A DNA stretch of 11,062 nt from JBEIGE01 sp040382055 (GTDB lineage Bacteria > Pseudomonadota > Gammaproteobacteria > Burkholderiales > Burkholderiaceae_C): the NCBI GenBank assembly GCA_040382055.1, contig JBEIGE010000051.1, positions 1 through 11,062 on the forward strand, given 5' to 3'. This document shows, piece by piece, positions 1 to 7,114 of this stretch (the first letter of the stretch is position 1; each line of letters starts with the position of its first letter). A model generated the notes under the pieces. The model did no database searches, was not told the DNA's origin, and saw only the letters and a list, made by a program, of their open reading frames with translations. The translations under genes were made by a program, and so were the position numbers.

Positions 1-996
1 CTTGCTGTCGCTGGAGGCGTGGTGTTGGCCGCGCTGGTGGCCCACAGTGCCTGGACTTCGCGCAAGAATCAGCCGCGTCAGGCAGACCTGGAGCCTGACC
101 GGATTGAGCCCGACATGGCCGCAGCGGACATTGCTGCCGAGCCCACTGCGTTTGCCTTGCCGGTGCCAGAACGCAAGCCCACGCTGGACCCCCTGATCGA
201 CGTGATTTCAAACATCTCCCTGGAGGGGCTGATCTCGGGCGATGCTGCGTTGGCGGCGATGCCCCTGACCCGGCGGGTAGGAACCAAGCCCTTTGCGGTG
301 GAAGGCCTCAATGAGGCAACCCAAGTCTGGGAATTTCCGGTGGCGGGCCAGCGTTACAGCCAGTTGCAGGCCGGGGTTCAGTTGGCAAACCGATCGGGTG
401 CCCTGAACGACATCGAGTACTCGGAGTTTGTGGTGAAAACCCAGACGTTTGCCGACGTCCTGGATGGAACGCCCGAATTTCCGGAAATGCGCGATGAAGT
501 GGCGCGTGCACGTGAGCTTGACCAATTTGCCGGCAGTCACGATGCCCAACTGAGTTTTACCCTGCGGGCGGTGAACTGCGCCTGGAGTCCCGGTTATGTG
601 CAACAGCATGCGGCAAGGCTGGGTTTTGTTGCCGGTGCGATTCCTGGCAGACTGGTTCTGCCGGCGAGCGAGCCAGGTCTGCCACCGGTTCTGGTGCTGA
701 CTTTTGATGCGCTGGCAGCGCTGGCTGAAGACCCCAGCCAGTCCGCCATTTGGACGGTCATGCTCACCCTGGATGTGCCCCAGGTGGCCCGGGCTGAGCA
801 GGCTTTTGTGCGCATGCGTGAAGCCGCCAAAGCACTGGCCCAGGCCATGGAGGGCACCGTGACCGACGACAACGGCAATCTCCTGGGCAATGACAGCATG
901 GACATGATTGGTGCCCGGCTTGAAACGCTGTATGACACGCTTGAGGCCCGGGATCTTGCGGCGGGCACCTTGCTGGCGCGGCGTCTGTTCTCTTGA
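1..996 (+). CDS. zipA: Cell division protein ZipA, 5' end outside window
   Basis: Inner-membrane division protein that anchors FtsZ to the membrane and stabilises the Z ring. The reading frame is open from base 1 (first codons read LAVAGGVVLAALVAHSAW), so the start lies upstream. The GTG at base 19 falls inside this hydrophobic N-terminal anchor and is not a real start. About 331 residues are visible. After the membrane anchor come a short basic stretch (TSRKNQPRQ), a linker of roughly 140 residues, and a C-terminal FtsZ-binding-type domain from about DAQLSFTLRAV to the end. That domain carries ZipA-like features such as AGAIPGRLVLP, the hydrophobic strand PVLVLTFDALAAL, and the late segment GTVTDDNGNLL. 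The linker is shorter and less Pro/Gln-rich than in E. coli ZipA, as expected for betaproteobacteria. The stop is 21 bases before ligA, so co-transcription is likely. smc is the usual upstream neighbour in this lineage, but it is not visible here. Confidence 0.9.
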   Translation, partial: LAVAGGVVLAALVAHSAWTSRKNQPRQADLEPDRIEPDMAAADIAAEPTAFALPVPERKPTLDPLIDVISNISLEGLISGDAALAAMPLTRRVGTKPFAVEGLNEATQVWEFPVAGQRYSQLQAGVQLANRSGALNDIEYSEFVVKTQTFADVLDGTPEFPEMRDEVARARELDQFAGSHDAQLSFTLRAVNCAWSPGYVQQHAARLGFVAGAIPGRLVLPASEPGLPPVLVLTFDALAALAEDPSQSAIWTVMLTLDVPQVARAEQAFVRMREAAKALAQAMEGTVTDDNGNLLGNDSMDMIGARLETLYDTLEARDLAAGTLLARRLFS

Positions 997-1017
997 CCTG
1001 ATCGACGCAAAAAACTG

Positions 1018-3081
1018 ATGGCCAGTCTGTTTGAACCGCCGCAGCGACTCACAGAGTTGAGACGGCTGTTGCATCACCATGCACACCGCTATTACGTGCT
1101 GGATGAGCCCGAAATTCCGGATGCCGAGTACGACAAGCTATTTCAGGAGCTCCAGGCCCTTGAGGCCCAATACCCTGATTGGGTGACGCCGGATTCGCCC
1201 ACCCAGCGTGTGGGGGGCAAACCACTTGACCATTTTTTACCGGCCCGCCATGCCGTGGCGATGTTGAGCATTCGAACCGAAACCGACACCCAGGCCAGCG
1301 GCGCGCAGAATTTTGACGCCCGGGTCAGGCGCGAGCTTGGCCTGACCGAGGCGGATCCGCCGGTCCAGTACGTGGCAGAGCTCAAGTTTGACGGTCTGGC
1401 AATCAATTTGCGCTACGAGCACGGGGCGCTGGTGCTGGCTTCAACACGGGGCGACGGAGAGGTGGGTGAAGATGTCACCCAGAACATCCGGACCATCGGG
1501 CAAATCCCTTTGCGGCTGGATTCGTCTTTGGTGCCTGATGTGCTGGAGGTGCGCGGTGAGATCTATATGCGCCGTGATGACTTTGAGGCGCTCAATCAGC
1601 GCCAGCGCATGGTCGATGGTGAGAAAACGTTTGTCAACCCGCGCAATGCTGCGGCCGGTGCCGTGCGCCAGCTCGACCCCGCCATTGCAGCCCAGCGGCC
1701 CTTGAGTTTTTTTGCCTATGGCCTGGGCGAGATCCTGCCTGTGCCCGCCGAGCAACTGTTCGGTACCCACATGGAACTTCTCATGGCGCTCAAGTCATGG
1801 GGTTTTCCGGTAGCAGCCCAGGTGCGTATTGCTTCAGGCGCTTCTGAATTGATAGCATATCACCGCGACATGGGTGAGTTGCGTGACCAATTGCCTTTTG
1901 ACATTGACGGCGTGGTCTACAAGGTCAACCGCCTGTCCTTGCAGCGGCAACTGGGTTTTGTCACGCGCGAGCCGCGCTGGGCTGTGGCCCACAAATACCC
2001 GGCCCAGGAGCAGCTCACCACCGTGCTGGCCATCGACATTCAGGTGGGTCGAACCGGAAAGCTCACCCCTGTGGCCAAACTTTCCCCGGTGTTTGTGGGG
2101 GGTGTGACTGTCACCAAAGCCACCTTGCACAATGAAGACGAAGCCCGGCGCAAGGATGTGCGCGTGGGCGACACCGTCATAGTCCGGCGGGCAGGTGATG
2201 TGATTCCCGAGGTGGTGTCGGTACTGCTGGACAAACGCCAGGGCCAACCGGCGCAGTTCACCATGCCGCACACCTGCCCGGTTTGCGGTTCGGTGGCGAT
2301 GCGCGAAGACATCAAAGGGGAGGAGGGCGCAGATTACCGCTGCACCGGTGGACTGTTTTGCAGTGCTCAGCGCAAGCAGACTATTCTGCACTTTGCCCAG
2401 CGACGTGCCGTGGAGGTTGAAGGCTTGGGCGAAAAGCTGGTGGACCAACTGGTGGATGCCGGAATCATCCGGACTTTGCCCGACTTGTACCGGCTGGGTC
2501 TGAGTTCACTTGCGGCCTTGGAGCGAATGGCAGACAAGTCGTCCCAGAACCTGCTCGCTGCACTGGAGAAATCAAAGCAAACCACCTTACCGCGCTTTCT
2601 TTTTGGTCTGGGCATACGCCATGTTGGGGAGGCCACGGCCAAGGAACTGGCGCGCCACTTCGGCCAGATTGACGCCATCATGACTGCTAGTGAGGAAGAT
2701 TTGCTGGCCGTCAATGACGTTGGCCCCATCGTGGCTCGCAGTATCCGCACTTTTTTTGACCAGCCGCATAACCGCGAAGTGGTTGAGCAATTGCGTGCCT
2801 GCGGCATCAACTGGCCTGATGGTCAGGCTGCGGTTCTCGCATACAGGCCGCTGGCAGGAAAAACGTTTGTGATTACCGGTTCGCTGCCCAGCTGGAGCCG
2901 GGATCAGGCCAAAGCACTGCTTGAGGACGCCGGGGCCAAAGTGGCTGGCTCGGTGAGCAAAAAAACCGACTTTGTGCTTGCAGGTCTTGATGCCGGAAGT
3001 AAATTGGACAAAGCGCTTGAGTTGGGCATAGCCGTGATCGACGAGGCCACCTGCAGGGAGATGATTGATGGCGGTTCGTGA
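1018..3081 (+). CDS. ligA: NAD+-dependent DNA ligase LigA
   Basis: Seals nicks in DNA during replication and repair, using NAD+ as AMP donor. At 687 residues it matches the family's usual length (about 670-690). An N-terminal Ia-type region (HHHAHRYYVLDEPEIPDAEYD) is followed by the adenylation domain with the catalytic lysine K123 in the ELKFDG motif. The nucleotide-binding motif STRGDGEVGEDVTQN follows, then an OB fold. A four-cysteine zinc finger has C420, C423, C442 and C448 (C-x2-C-x18-C-x5-C). Helix-hairpin-helix repeats (GLGEKLVDQL, FGLGIRHVGEATA, VNDVGPIVA) come next, and a C-terminal BRCT domain starts near residue 610 (PLAGKTFVITGSLP). The start ATG is in the expected position for the family, though no strong Shine-Dalgarno sequence precedes it. 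The usual LSLDNAF-type segment near residue 83 is replaced by LSIRTETDTQASGAQ. The 3' end overlaps def by 14 bases. Confidence 0.97.
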   Translation: MASLFEPPQRLTELRRLLHHHAHRYYVLDEPEIPDAEYDKLFQELQALEAQYPDWVTPDSPTQRVGGKPLDHFLPARHAVAMLSIRTETDTQASGAQNFDARVRRELGLTEADPPVQYVAELKFDGLAINLRYEHGALVLASTRGDGEVGEDVTQNIRTIGQIPLRLDSSLVPDVLEVRGEIYMRRDDFEALNQRQRMVDGEKTFVNPRNAAAGAVRQLDPAIAAQRPLSFFAYGLGEILPVPAEQLFGTHMELLMALKSWGFPVAAQVRIASGASELIAYHRDMGELRDQLPFDIDGVVYKVNRLSLQRQLGFVTREPRWAVAHKYPAQEQLTTVLAIDIQVGRTGKLTPVAKLSPVFVGGVTVTKATLHNEDEARRKDVRVGDTVIVRRAGDVIPEVVSVLLDKRQGQPAQFTMPHTCPVCGSVAMREDIKGEEGADYRCTGGLFCSAQRKQTILHFAQRRAVEVEGLGEKLVDQLVDAGIIRTLPDLYRLGLSSLAALERMADKSSQNLLAALEKSKQTTLPRFLFGLGIRHVGEATAKELARHFGQIDAIMTASEEDLLAVNDVGPIVARSIRTFFDQPHNREVVEQLRACGINWPDGQAAVLAYRPLAGKTFVITGSLPSWSRDQAKALLEDAGAKVAGSVSKKTDFVLAGLDAGSKLDKALELGIAVIDEATCREMIDGGS

Positions 3082-3607
3082 CATTCTCAAAATGGGCGAT
3101 GCACGTTTGCTGCGGCTGGCCCAACCTGTGCTGGAATTTGACACTGACGCGCTGCACCTGCTGATTACCGACATGCTGGACACCATGCGCGCTGCCAACG
3201 GAGCCGGCTTGGCTGCTCCGCAGATCGGGGTGGACCTGCAACTGGTTATTTTTGGCAGTGCAGACCGCAACCCGCGCTACCCCGACCGCCCCATCGTGCC
3301 GCCCACGGTGCTGATCAATCCGGTTCTGACGCCTTTGGGCAGTGATCTTGAGAGTGACTGGGAGGGTTGTTTGTCAGTCCCTGGTCTGCGTGGCATGGTG
3401 CCACGTTGGTCTCGCCTTCGCTACACAGGCTTTGACCAGTTCGGAGACGCCATAGACCGCACGGTAGACGGTTTTCATGCCCGCGTGGTGCAACACGAAT
3501 GCGATCACCTGATCGGCAAACTCTACCCCATGCGCATGCAGGACTTCAGCCAGTTCGGCTACACCGAGGTGCTGTTTCCCGGAATTTCGGACATCGAGGA
3601 CGACTGA
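3068..3607 (+). CDS. def: Peptide deformylase
   Basis: Metal-dependent hydrolase that removes the N-formyl group from nascent proteins at the ribosome. All three family motifs are present in the 179-residue product: GAGLAAPQ (residues 45-52), EGCLS (99-103, with metal ligand C101) and HECDH (143-147, with metal ligands H143 and H147 and catalytic E144). Length is normal for a bacterial deformylase. I chose the ATG at 3068. A TTG three bases earlier is in frame but would only add one residue. The start lies inside the last codons of ligA in another frame (14-base overlap), which points to translational coupling and a shared transcript. The partner fmt, often next to def in other bacteria, is not in this window, so this may be one of two or more def copies. 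That last point is inference. Confidence 0.96.
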   Translation: MAVRDILKMGDARLLRLAQPVLEFDTDALHLLITDMLDTMRAANGAGLAAPQIGVDLQLVIFGSADRNPRYPDRPIVPPTVLINPVLTPLGSDLESDWEGCLSVPGLRGMVPRWSRLRYTGFDQFGDAIDRTVDGFHARVVQHECDHLIGKLYPMRMQDFSQFGYTEVLFPGISDIEDD

Positions 3608-3640
3608 ACCACGCGCCAAGCGGGGTTGGAGCTGCGGCCG

Positions 3641-3677
3641 ATACTCCCCCCCAGTTCCGGGGTGAATCGGGGGTAGA
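3641..3677. terminator. C-tract/G-tract region between convergent genes, possible weak terminator
   Basis: Seven C residues (3646-3652) and a run of five G residues (3669-3673) flank a loop of about 16 bases that itself contains CCGGGG. They lie in the 80-base gap between the stop codons of def and the convergent metallo-hydrolase gene. A GC stem of about five pairs can form on either strand. No T-run follows on the plus strand, and competing pairings exist, so this is a weak candidate. Nothing else recognisable is in the gap. Confidence 0.25.
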
Positions 3678-3687
3678 CCTTGGATTG

Positions 3688-4575
3688 TTAGAAATCGAAG
3701 CTATCGCCTTCACGCGCCAGCCGGACATCGAGATTGCCGATCAGATGGGCGTTGCTGAGCAGTGCCTCCTTGAATACAGCCTCAAGCGCATCGTCACTGC
3801 GGGTGGGCTCATGGTGGGTGCAATAAAGCACCTTTGCGCCGGCTGCGTGGGCGCTGGCAATGCTGGAGCTATATGTGCCGTGGCCCCAGCCTTTTTTGGC
3901 CGGATATTCCGAGTCTGTGTAAGAGCAGTCCGCTATCAGCACATCAACGCCCTGCAAGGCATGGTTGATGGCACGGGACCGTTCTTCAACCCACAACGCG
4001 TATTCACCAAAGGCGGCGTCTTCAGGCGCATAGATGTTGTAAGGCGGTTCGTGGTCGCCGGTAAAAAACACCGATTTGCCATTGCACTCAACCCGGTACC
4101 CGAAATCAATAACCGGGTGATTCAACAGACAGGGCGTAACCTTGGCCGAGCCGATATGAACGGCTTGGTTGGGTTCAAGCGTGACGTACTCGATTCTGGC
4201 TTTGAGTTCCTCTTCACGGACCGGAAAATAGCTGTTTTGAAGTTGCACCGACATCACCCGTTCTATGCCCATTCCAGCGACGGGATCAAAGGGGCCGTGT
4301 AATCTCAAGGTGTTGCCGGGGATGAAGTTGGGAGCAAAAAAAGGCAGCCCCTGAATGTGGTCCCAGTGGGAATGGGTGATCAGCAAATGGGCGGTTATCG
4401 GCAACTCGGACAGCAGTGTTTGCGACAGAGGAAAAATACCCGTTCCGGCATCCAGAATAATGAGTTCGTTGTTATCAGTCCGGATTTCGATACAGGTTGT
4501 ATTGCCGCCATAGCGTACCGTCATGGGACCCGGAGAGGCAATCGATCCGCGTACACCCCAAAATTTGACTTTCAT
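3688..4575 (-). CDS. Metallo-beta-lactamase-fold hydrolase (PhnP/RNase Z-like superfamily)
   Basis: A 295-residue soluble zinc-type hydrolase with no signal peptide. The N-terminal FWGVRGS, with GGNTTC shortly after, is typical of a COG1235-like branch that includes cyclic-phosphate hydrolases. The metal-binding motif is HSHWDH (H68, H70, D72, H73). Further probable ligands are H153 in LLNHP, D174 in FTGDHE, and the late histidines H254/H255 in CTHHEP. D216 lies in a conserved-looking ADCSYTDSEYP segment, and GWGHGTY (229-235) is also family-like. The start is the ATG at 4575, with GGA seven bases upstream. An in-frame TTG at 4647 would add 24 residues of unrelated sequence ahead of the conserved N-terminus and is rejected. 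The gene is divergent from the cyclase operon and convergent with def. The substrate is unknown. A cyclic-nucleotide phosphodiesterase role is possible from family and context but not shown by the sequence. Confidence 0.88.
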   Translation of the reverse strand: MKVKFWGVRGSIASPGPMTVRYGGNTTCIEIRTDNNELIILDAGTGIFPLSQTLLSELPITAHLLITHSHWDHIQGLPFFAPNFIPGNTLRLHGPFDPVAGMGIERVMSVQLQNSYFPVREEELKARIEYVTLEPNQAVHIGSAKVTPCLLNHPVIDFGYRVECNGKSVFFTGDHEPPYNIYAPEDAAFGEYALWVEERSRAINHALQGVDVLIADCSYTDSEYPAKKGWGHGTYSSSIASAHAAGAKVLYCTHHEPTRSDDALEAVFKEALLSNAHLIGNLDVRLAREGDSFDF

Positions 4576-4642
4576 GTTGTTTTCCGAGTTGCTCTTACCT
4601 CGCCCTGGCTCGCCTGCAGCAAAGCAGCTCGGGTTGGTGAGA

Positions 4643-4662
4643 GTCAAAATTCTAGGTCAAAA
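4643..4662. repeat. Direct repeat GTCAAAA, 13-base period
   Basis: Two exact GTCAAAA copies at 4643-4649 and 4656-4662, separated by six bases, lie in the divergent intergenic region. They are about 70 bases upstream of the metallo-hydrolase start and just upstream of the rightward -35 box at 4684. On the minus strand they read TTTTGAC twice. The spacing is a little over one helical turn, so a regulator site is possible. The unit is short and A-rich, so chance is a real alternative. I found no convincing leftward promoter next to it. Confidence 0.3.
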
Positions 4663-4683
4663 AATTCCGCCACACGCCTGCGC

Positions 4684-4711
4684 TTGACAGGTTAGCGCAA
4701 TATCCCATAAT
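4684..4711 (+). promoter_or_regulatory. Sigma-70 type promoter for the cyclase/HD-GYP operon
   Basis: A perfect -35 hexamer TTGACA (4684-4689) is followed after 16 bases by CATAAT (4706-4711), a five-of-six match to the -10 consensus. The predicted transcription start is near 4718. That leaves a leader of about 36 bases to the small ORF at 4754 and about 143 bases to the cyclase ATG at 4861. It faces the cyclase operon and is the best promoter-like match I found between the divergent genes. Confidence 0.65.
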
Positions 4712-4753
4712 CCCTGCAAAGAATTTAATTGTTCGGCTACCCGGGATGTACCG

Positions 4754-4864
4754 ATGTCTCCTAGTTACCTGAAATTTCAGGCACTGCAATTGTTGAAAAT
4801 TATTCACTTTCCTTGGCTGTGGTGTTTGGCGCTGGTGATGCTGCCACACACCACCCGGCCATGA
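4754..4864 (+). CDS. Possible 36-residue leader peptide ORF overlapping the cyclase start
   Basis: An ATG at 4754 opens a 36-codon frame ending in TGA at 4862-4864. This stop overlaps the cyclase ATG at 4861 as ATGA, the classic geometry of translational coupling. A GGGA at 4743-4746, seven bases upstream, is a weak Shine-Dalgarno candidate. The ORF begins about 36 bases downstream of the predicted transcription start. The product starts MSPSYLKF and has a hydrophobic stretch (IIHFPWLWCLALVMLP) that could be a single short membrane segment or a signal-like helix. The cyclase ATG itself has no visible Shine-Dalgarno, which would fit coupled initiation. I do not recognise the peptide. It could be a regulatory leader, a tiny membrane protein, or a chance open frame. 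Its exact end at the next start is the main argument for reality. Confidence 0.42.
   Translation: MSPSYLKFQALQLLKIIHFPWLWCLALVMLPHTTRP
4768..4781. promoter_or_regulatory. 14-base perfect palindrome CCTGAAATTTCAGG
   Basis: This perfect dyad without spacer sits in the leader, about 50 bases downstream of the predicted transcription start and inside the small ORF. It resembles a protein-binding operator more than a terminator, because a loopless palindrome makes a poor RNA hairpin. No regulator can be assigned from sequence. Confidence 0.45.
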
Positions 4865-7098
4865 AAGCGGTCGCTTATATTCGCCGCCACGCTGTGCGTC
4901 TGGCAGTGAGCCTCTCGTTTCTTGTGCTGCTGGTGCTCAATGCGGTGGGCGTGGTGAACTTGGGTTTTATGCAGCGGCTGGAGAATTACACCTACGATAT
5001 GCGGCTGCTGTGGACCATGCCCGGCGGCATAGACAAACGCATTGTTATTCTCGATATCGATGAGCAAAGCCTGAAGGAGCAGGGCCTCTGGCCTTGGCCG
5101 CGCAACCGGCTGGCGCAGATGATGGACCAGCTGTTTGACCACTACCAGATTGATGTGCTGGGCTTTGATGTGGTGTTTGCCGAGCGCGATGGCAGTTCCG
5201 GCTTGGCCAGTTTGGAGCAGGTCGGGAAAACGCAGCTGCGCGGCGACCGGCGGTTTGCAGAGGTGATGGCCGAGCTGCGACCGCAGTTGCAATATGACCA
5301 GCTATTTGCCAATAGCCTGAAGAACCGGCGCGTGGTCATGGGTTACTACTTTCGCCATGACCAGCAGACCGGTGCCGGGGTTGGTCAGTTGCCCTTGCCT
5401 GTGCTGCCACGGGGTAGCTTCAATCCTGGCGCTGTGGGCGCGGTGGTGGCCAGCGGGTACACGGCCAATCTGCCTGAGCAGCAGCAAGCGGCAGCATCCG
5501 GCGGCTTCTTTAATGCTTCGCCACTGGTTGATACGGACGGTGTCTACAGGCGCGCGGCCCTGCTGCAAATGTACGGCGATGCGCTCTACGAGTCTCTGGC
5601 TTTGGCCGTGGCACGGCTGGCTTTGCGCGAGCCCGGGATTGAACTGGTGTACGAGCAGGGCGATCACGGCGACTGGGTGGCGCTGGAATCGCTGAAACTG
5701 GGTCCGCGCCGCGTGCCCTTGGACGCAGAGGCGGCTGCCCTCGTGCCATTTCGCGGCCGTCAGGGTAGTTTTGTGTACGTGTCTGCCTCCGATGTTTTGC
5801 AAGCCAAGGTCGATCCGGCGCTGCTGCGCGGCGCGATTGTGCTGGTGGGCACCACAGCCCCGGGTCTGCTGGATTTGCGCACTACGCCCATGAAGGAGTC
5901 CTATCCAGGCGTTGAGGTGCACGCCAACATGGTGGCCGGTATTCTGGATGGCGACATCAAGGAGCGACCTGCCTACACCCTGGGACTGGAGTTTGTGCTG
6001 TTGCTGTTGCTGGGTCTGGGACTGGCTTTTGCCTTGCCTGCACTGTCACCGCAGCACGCCACGGTGCTGATGCTGGGTGTCATCACTGCCTTGGTGATGA
6101 CGAACCTGTATGCGTGGCAACAGCAGCATCTGATCCTTCCGCTGGCCTCTGGCCTGGTTCTGGCGCTCGGGCTCTTTGTGTTCAACATGAGTTATGGCTA
6201 CTTTGTTGATTCGCGCGCCAAGCGCCAGTTGGCACGCTTGTTTGGGCAATATGTGCCGTCTGAACTGGTCACTGAAATGGCGCGGGACCCGCAGGCGTAC
6301 TCGCTGTCGGGAGAAAACCGGCAGATGACCGTGCTGTTTTCTGATGTGCGCGGGTTCACCACCATCTCCGAGGGCCTGGACCCGCAGCAGCTCACCGCGC
6401 TGATGAATGAGTTTTTGACCCCGATGACACGCATCATCCACCGCAACCGGGGCACCATTGACAAGTACATGGGTGATGCCATCATGGCTTTCTGGGGCGC
6501 GCCCGTGGCCGATGCTGACCATGCCCGCCATGCGCTGGAAGCAGCACTGGAGATGGTGGCGACCTTGCGCTCACTCGATGAAGCTTTCGAAGCGCGCGGT
6601 TGGCCCCCAATTCGGGTTGGCGTTGGCCTGAACACCGGCGAGATGACGGTCGGCAATATGGGGTCGGAGTTTCGTTTGGCCTACACCGTGATGGGTGACG
6701 CAGTCAACCTGGGGTCGCGCCTGGAGAGTTTGACCAAGGCGTATGGCGTGCAGATCATGGTCAGCGAATTTACCCGCAGCGCGGTACCGGACCACGCTTT
6801 TCGGGAGCTCGACTGGGTGCGCGTCAAAGGCAAGGACTTGCCGGTCAAGATTTTTGAGCCACTGGGTCCCGTCAGCACGCTAAGCACGCAACAGCAGCAA
6901 GAACTCGCGATGCATGCGCAAGCACTGGCGCTGTACCGGGCGCAGGACTGGCAAGCTGCCGCGCTAGCCTTTGCAGACTTGCTGCAACGGGAGCCCGGGC
7001 GGGCGCTGTACCGCATGTATGTTCAGCGGGTTGCCGATTTTGCCCTCCATCCTCCGCCTAGGGACTGGGATGGAACCTATAACTTTCAGCACAAATAA
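4861..7098 (+). CDS. CHASE2-domain class III adenylate cyclase, membrane sensor
   Basis: Makes cAMP from ATP at the inner membrane in response to an extracytoplasmic signal. The 745-residue product has an N-terminal membrane helix (about 13-33), then a periplasmic CHASE2 domain (about 40-360; motifs NYTYDMRL, VILDIDEQSL, WPWPR, DVVF, LVGTTAPGLLDLR, PGVEVHAN). Three closely spaced membrane helices (about 372-445) precede a cytoplasmic cyclase domain (about 485-655). Catalytic residues are complete: metal-binding D495 (FSDVRGFT) and D539 (KYMGDAIM), ATP-selecting K535 and T609 (YTVMGD), and transition-state N616 and R620. The K/T pair predicts ATP rather than GTP. The tail (about 660-745) is helical. 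The ATG at 4861 is chosen because the membrane helix follows directly. An in-frame TTG at 4813 would add 16 residues. Neither has a clear Shine-Dalgarno. The operon continues 16 bases later with the HD-GYP gene. The ligand of CHASE2 is unknown. Confidence 0.93.
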   Translation: MKAVAYIRRHAVRLAVSLSFLVLLVLNAVGVVNLGFMQRLENYTYDMRLLWTMPGGIDKRIVILDIDEQSLKEQGLWPWPRNRLAQMMDQLFDHYQIDVLGFDVVFAERDGSSGLASLEQVGKTQLRGDRRFAEVMAELRPQLQYDQLFANSLKNRRVVMGYYFRHDQQTGAGVGQLPLPVLPRGSFNPGAVGAVVASGYTANLPEQQQAAASGGFFNASPLVDTDGVYRRAALLQMYGDALYESLALAVARLALREPGIELVYEQGDHGDWVALESLKLGPRRVPLDAEAAALVPFRGRQGSFVYVSASDVLQAKVDPALLRGAIVLVGTTAPGLLDLRTTPMKESYPGVEVHANMVAGILDGDIKERPAYTLGLEFVLLLLLGLGLAFALPALSPQHATVLMLGVITALVMTNLYAWQQQHLILPLASGLVLALGLFVFNMSYGYFVDSRAKRQLARLFGQYVPSELVTEMARDPQAYSLSGENRQMTVLFSDVRGFTTISEGLDPQQLTALMNEFLTPMTRIIHRNRGTIDKYMGDAIMAFWGAPVADADHARHALEAALEMVATLRSLDEAFEARGWPPIRVGVGLNTGEMTVGNMGSEFRLAYTVMGDAVNLGSRLESLTKAYGVQIMVSEFTRSAVPDHAFRELDWVRVKGKDLPVKIFEPLGPVSTLSTQQQQELAMHAQALALYRAQDWQAAALAFADLLQREPGRALYRMYVQRVADFALHPPPRDWDGTYNFQHK

Positions 7099-7104
7099 AC
7101 CAGT

Positions 7105-7110
7105 GGAGAG
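7105..7110 (+). promoter_or_regulatory. Ribosome binding site GGAGAG that fixes the HD-GYP start
   Basis: GGAGAG lies between the cyclase stop (7098) and the ATG at 7115, with a short four-base spacer. It supports 7115 as the start over upstream in-frame codons that would run back into the cyclase gene. An ATG at 7111 is in another frame and stops after seven codons. Confidence 0.65.
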
Positions 7111-7114
7111 ATGT

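Noticed and set aside
208..1086. Long minus-strand open frame opposite zipA
   Set aside because: It is antisense to a confidently identified gene, the product is rich in His, Gln and Arg without recognisable domains, and such shadows are common in GC-rich genes.
1830..1862. Possible short dispersed repeat inside ligA (CTTCTGAATTGATAGCATATC)
   Set aside because: It reminded me of AT-richer repeats common in Comamonadaceae, but only a fragment matches and the reading frame and protein are intact.
1834..2448. Minus-strand open frame opposite ligA
   Set aside because: It mirrors the ligA codon pattern, has no recognisable motif, and covers the strongly conserved OB-fold and zinc-finger region.
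2587..3270. Minus-strand open frame opposite ligA/def
   Set aside because: It crosses two well-supported genes on the other strand and shows no family features.
3499..4302. Plus-strand open frame of 267 codons opposite the metallo-hydrolase
   Set aside because: The opposite strand encodes an intact metallo-beta-lactamase fold with all ligands; this frame also starts inside def and has no recognisable domain.
4576..4647. Extended N-terminus of the metallo-hydrolase from an in-frame TTG
   Set aside because: The family N-terminus (MKVKFWGVRGS) starts at 4575 with GGA seven bases upstream; the 24 extra residues look like untranslated leader.
4813..4860. TTG start for the cyclase, adding 16 residues
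   Set aside because: No Shine-Dalgarno, the extra residues are not hydrophobic-anchor-like, and the ATG at 4861 sits just ahead of the first membrane helix; not fully excluded.
6971..7114. Upstream extension of the HD-GYP frame into the cyclase gene
   Set aside because: GGAGAG just before ATG 7115 gives a good start, and the upstream frame overlaps the cyclase C-terminus out of frame.
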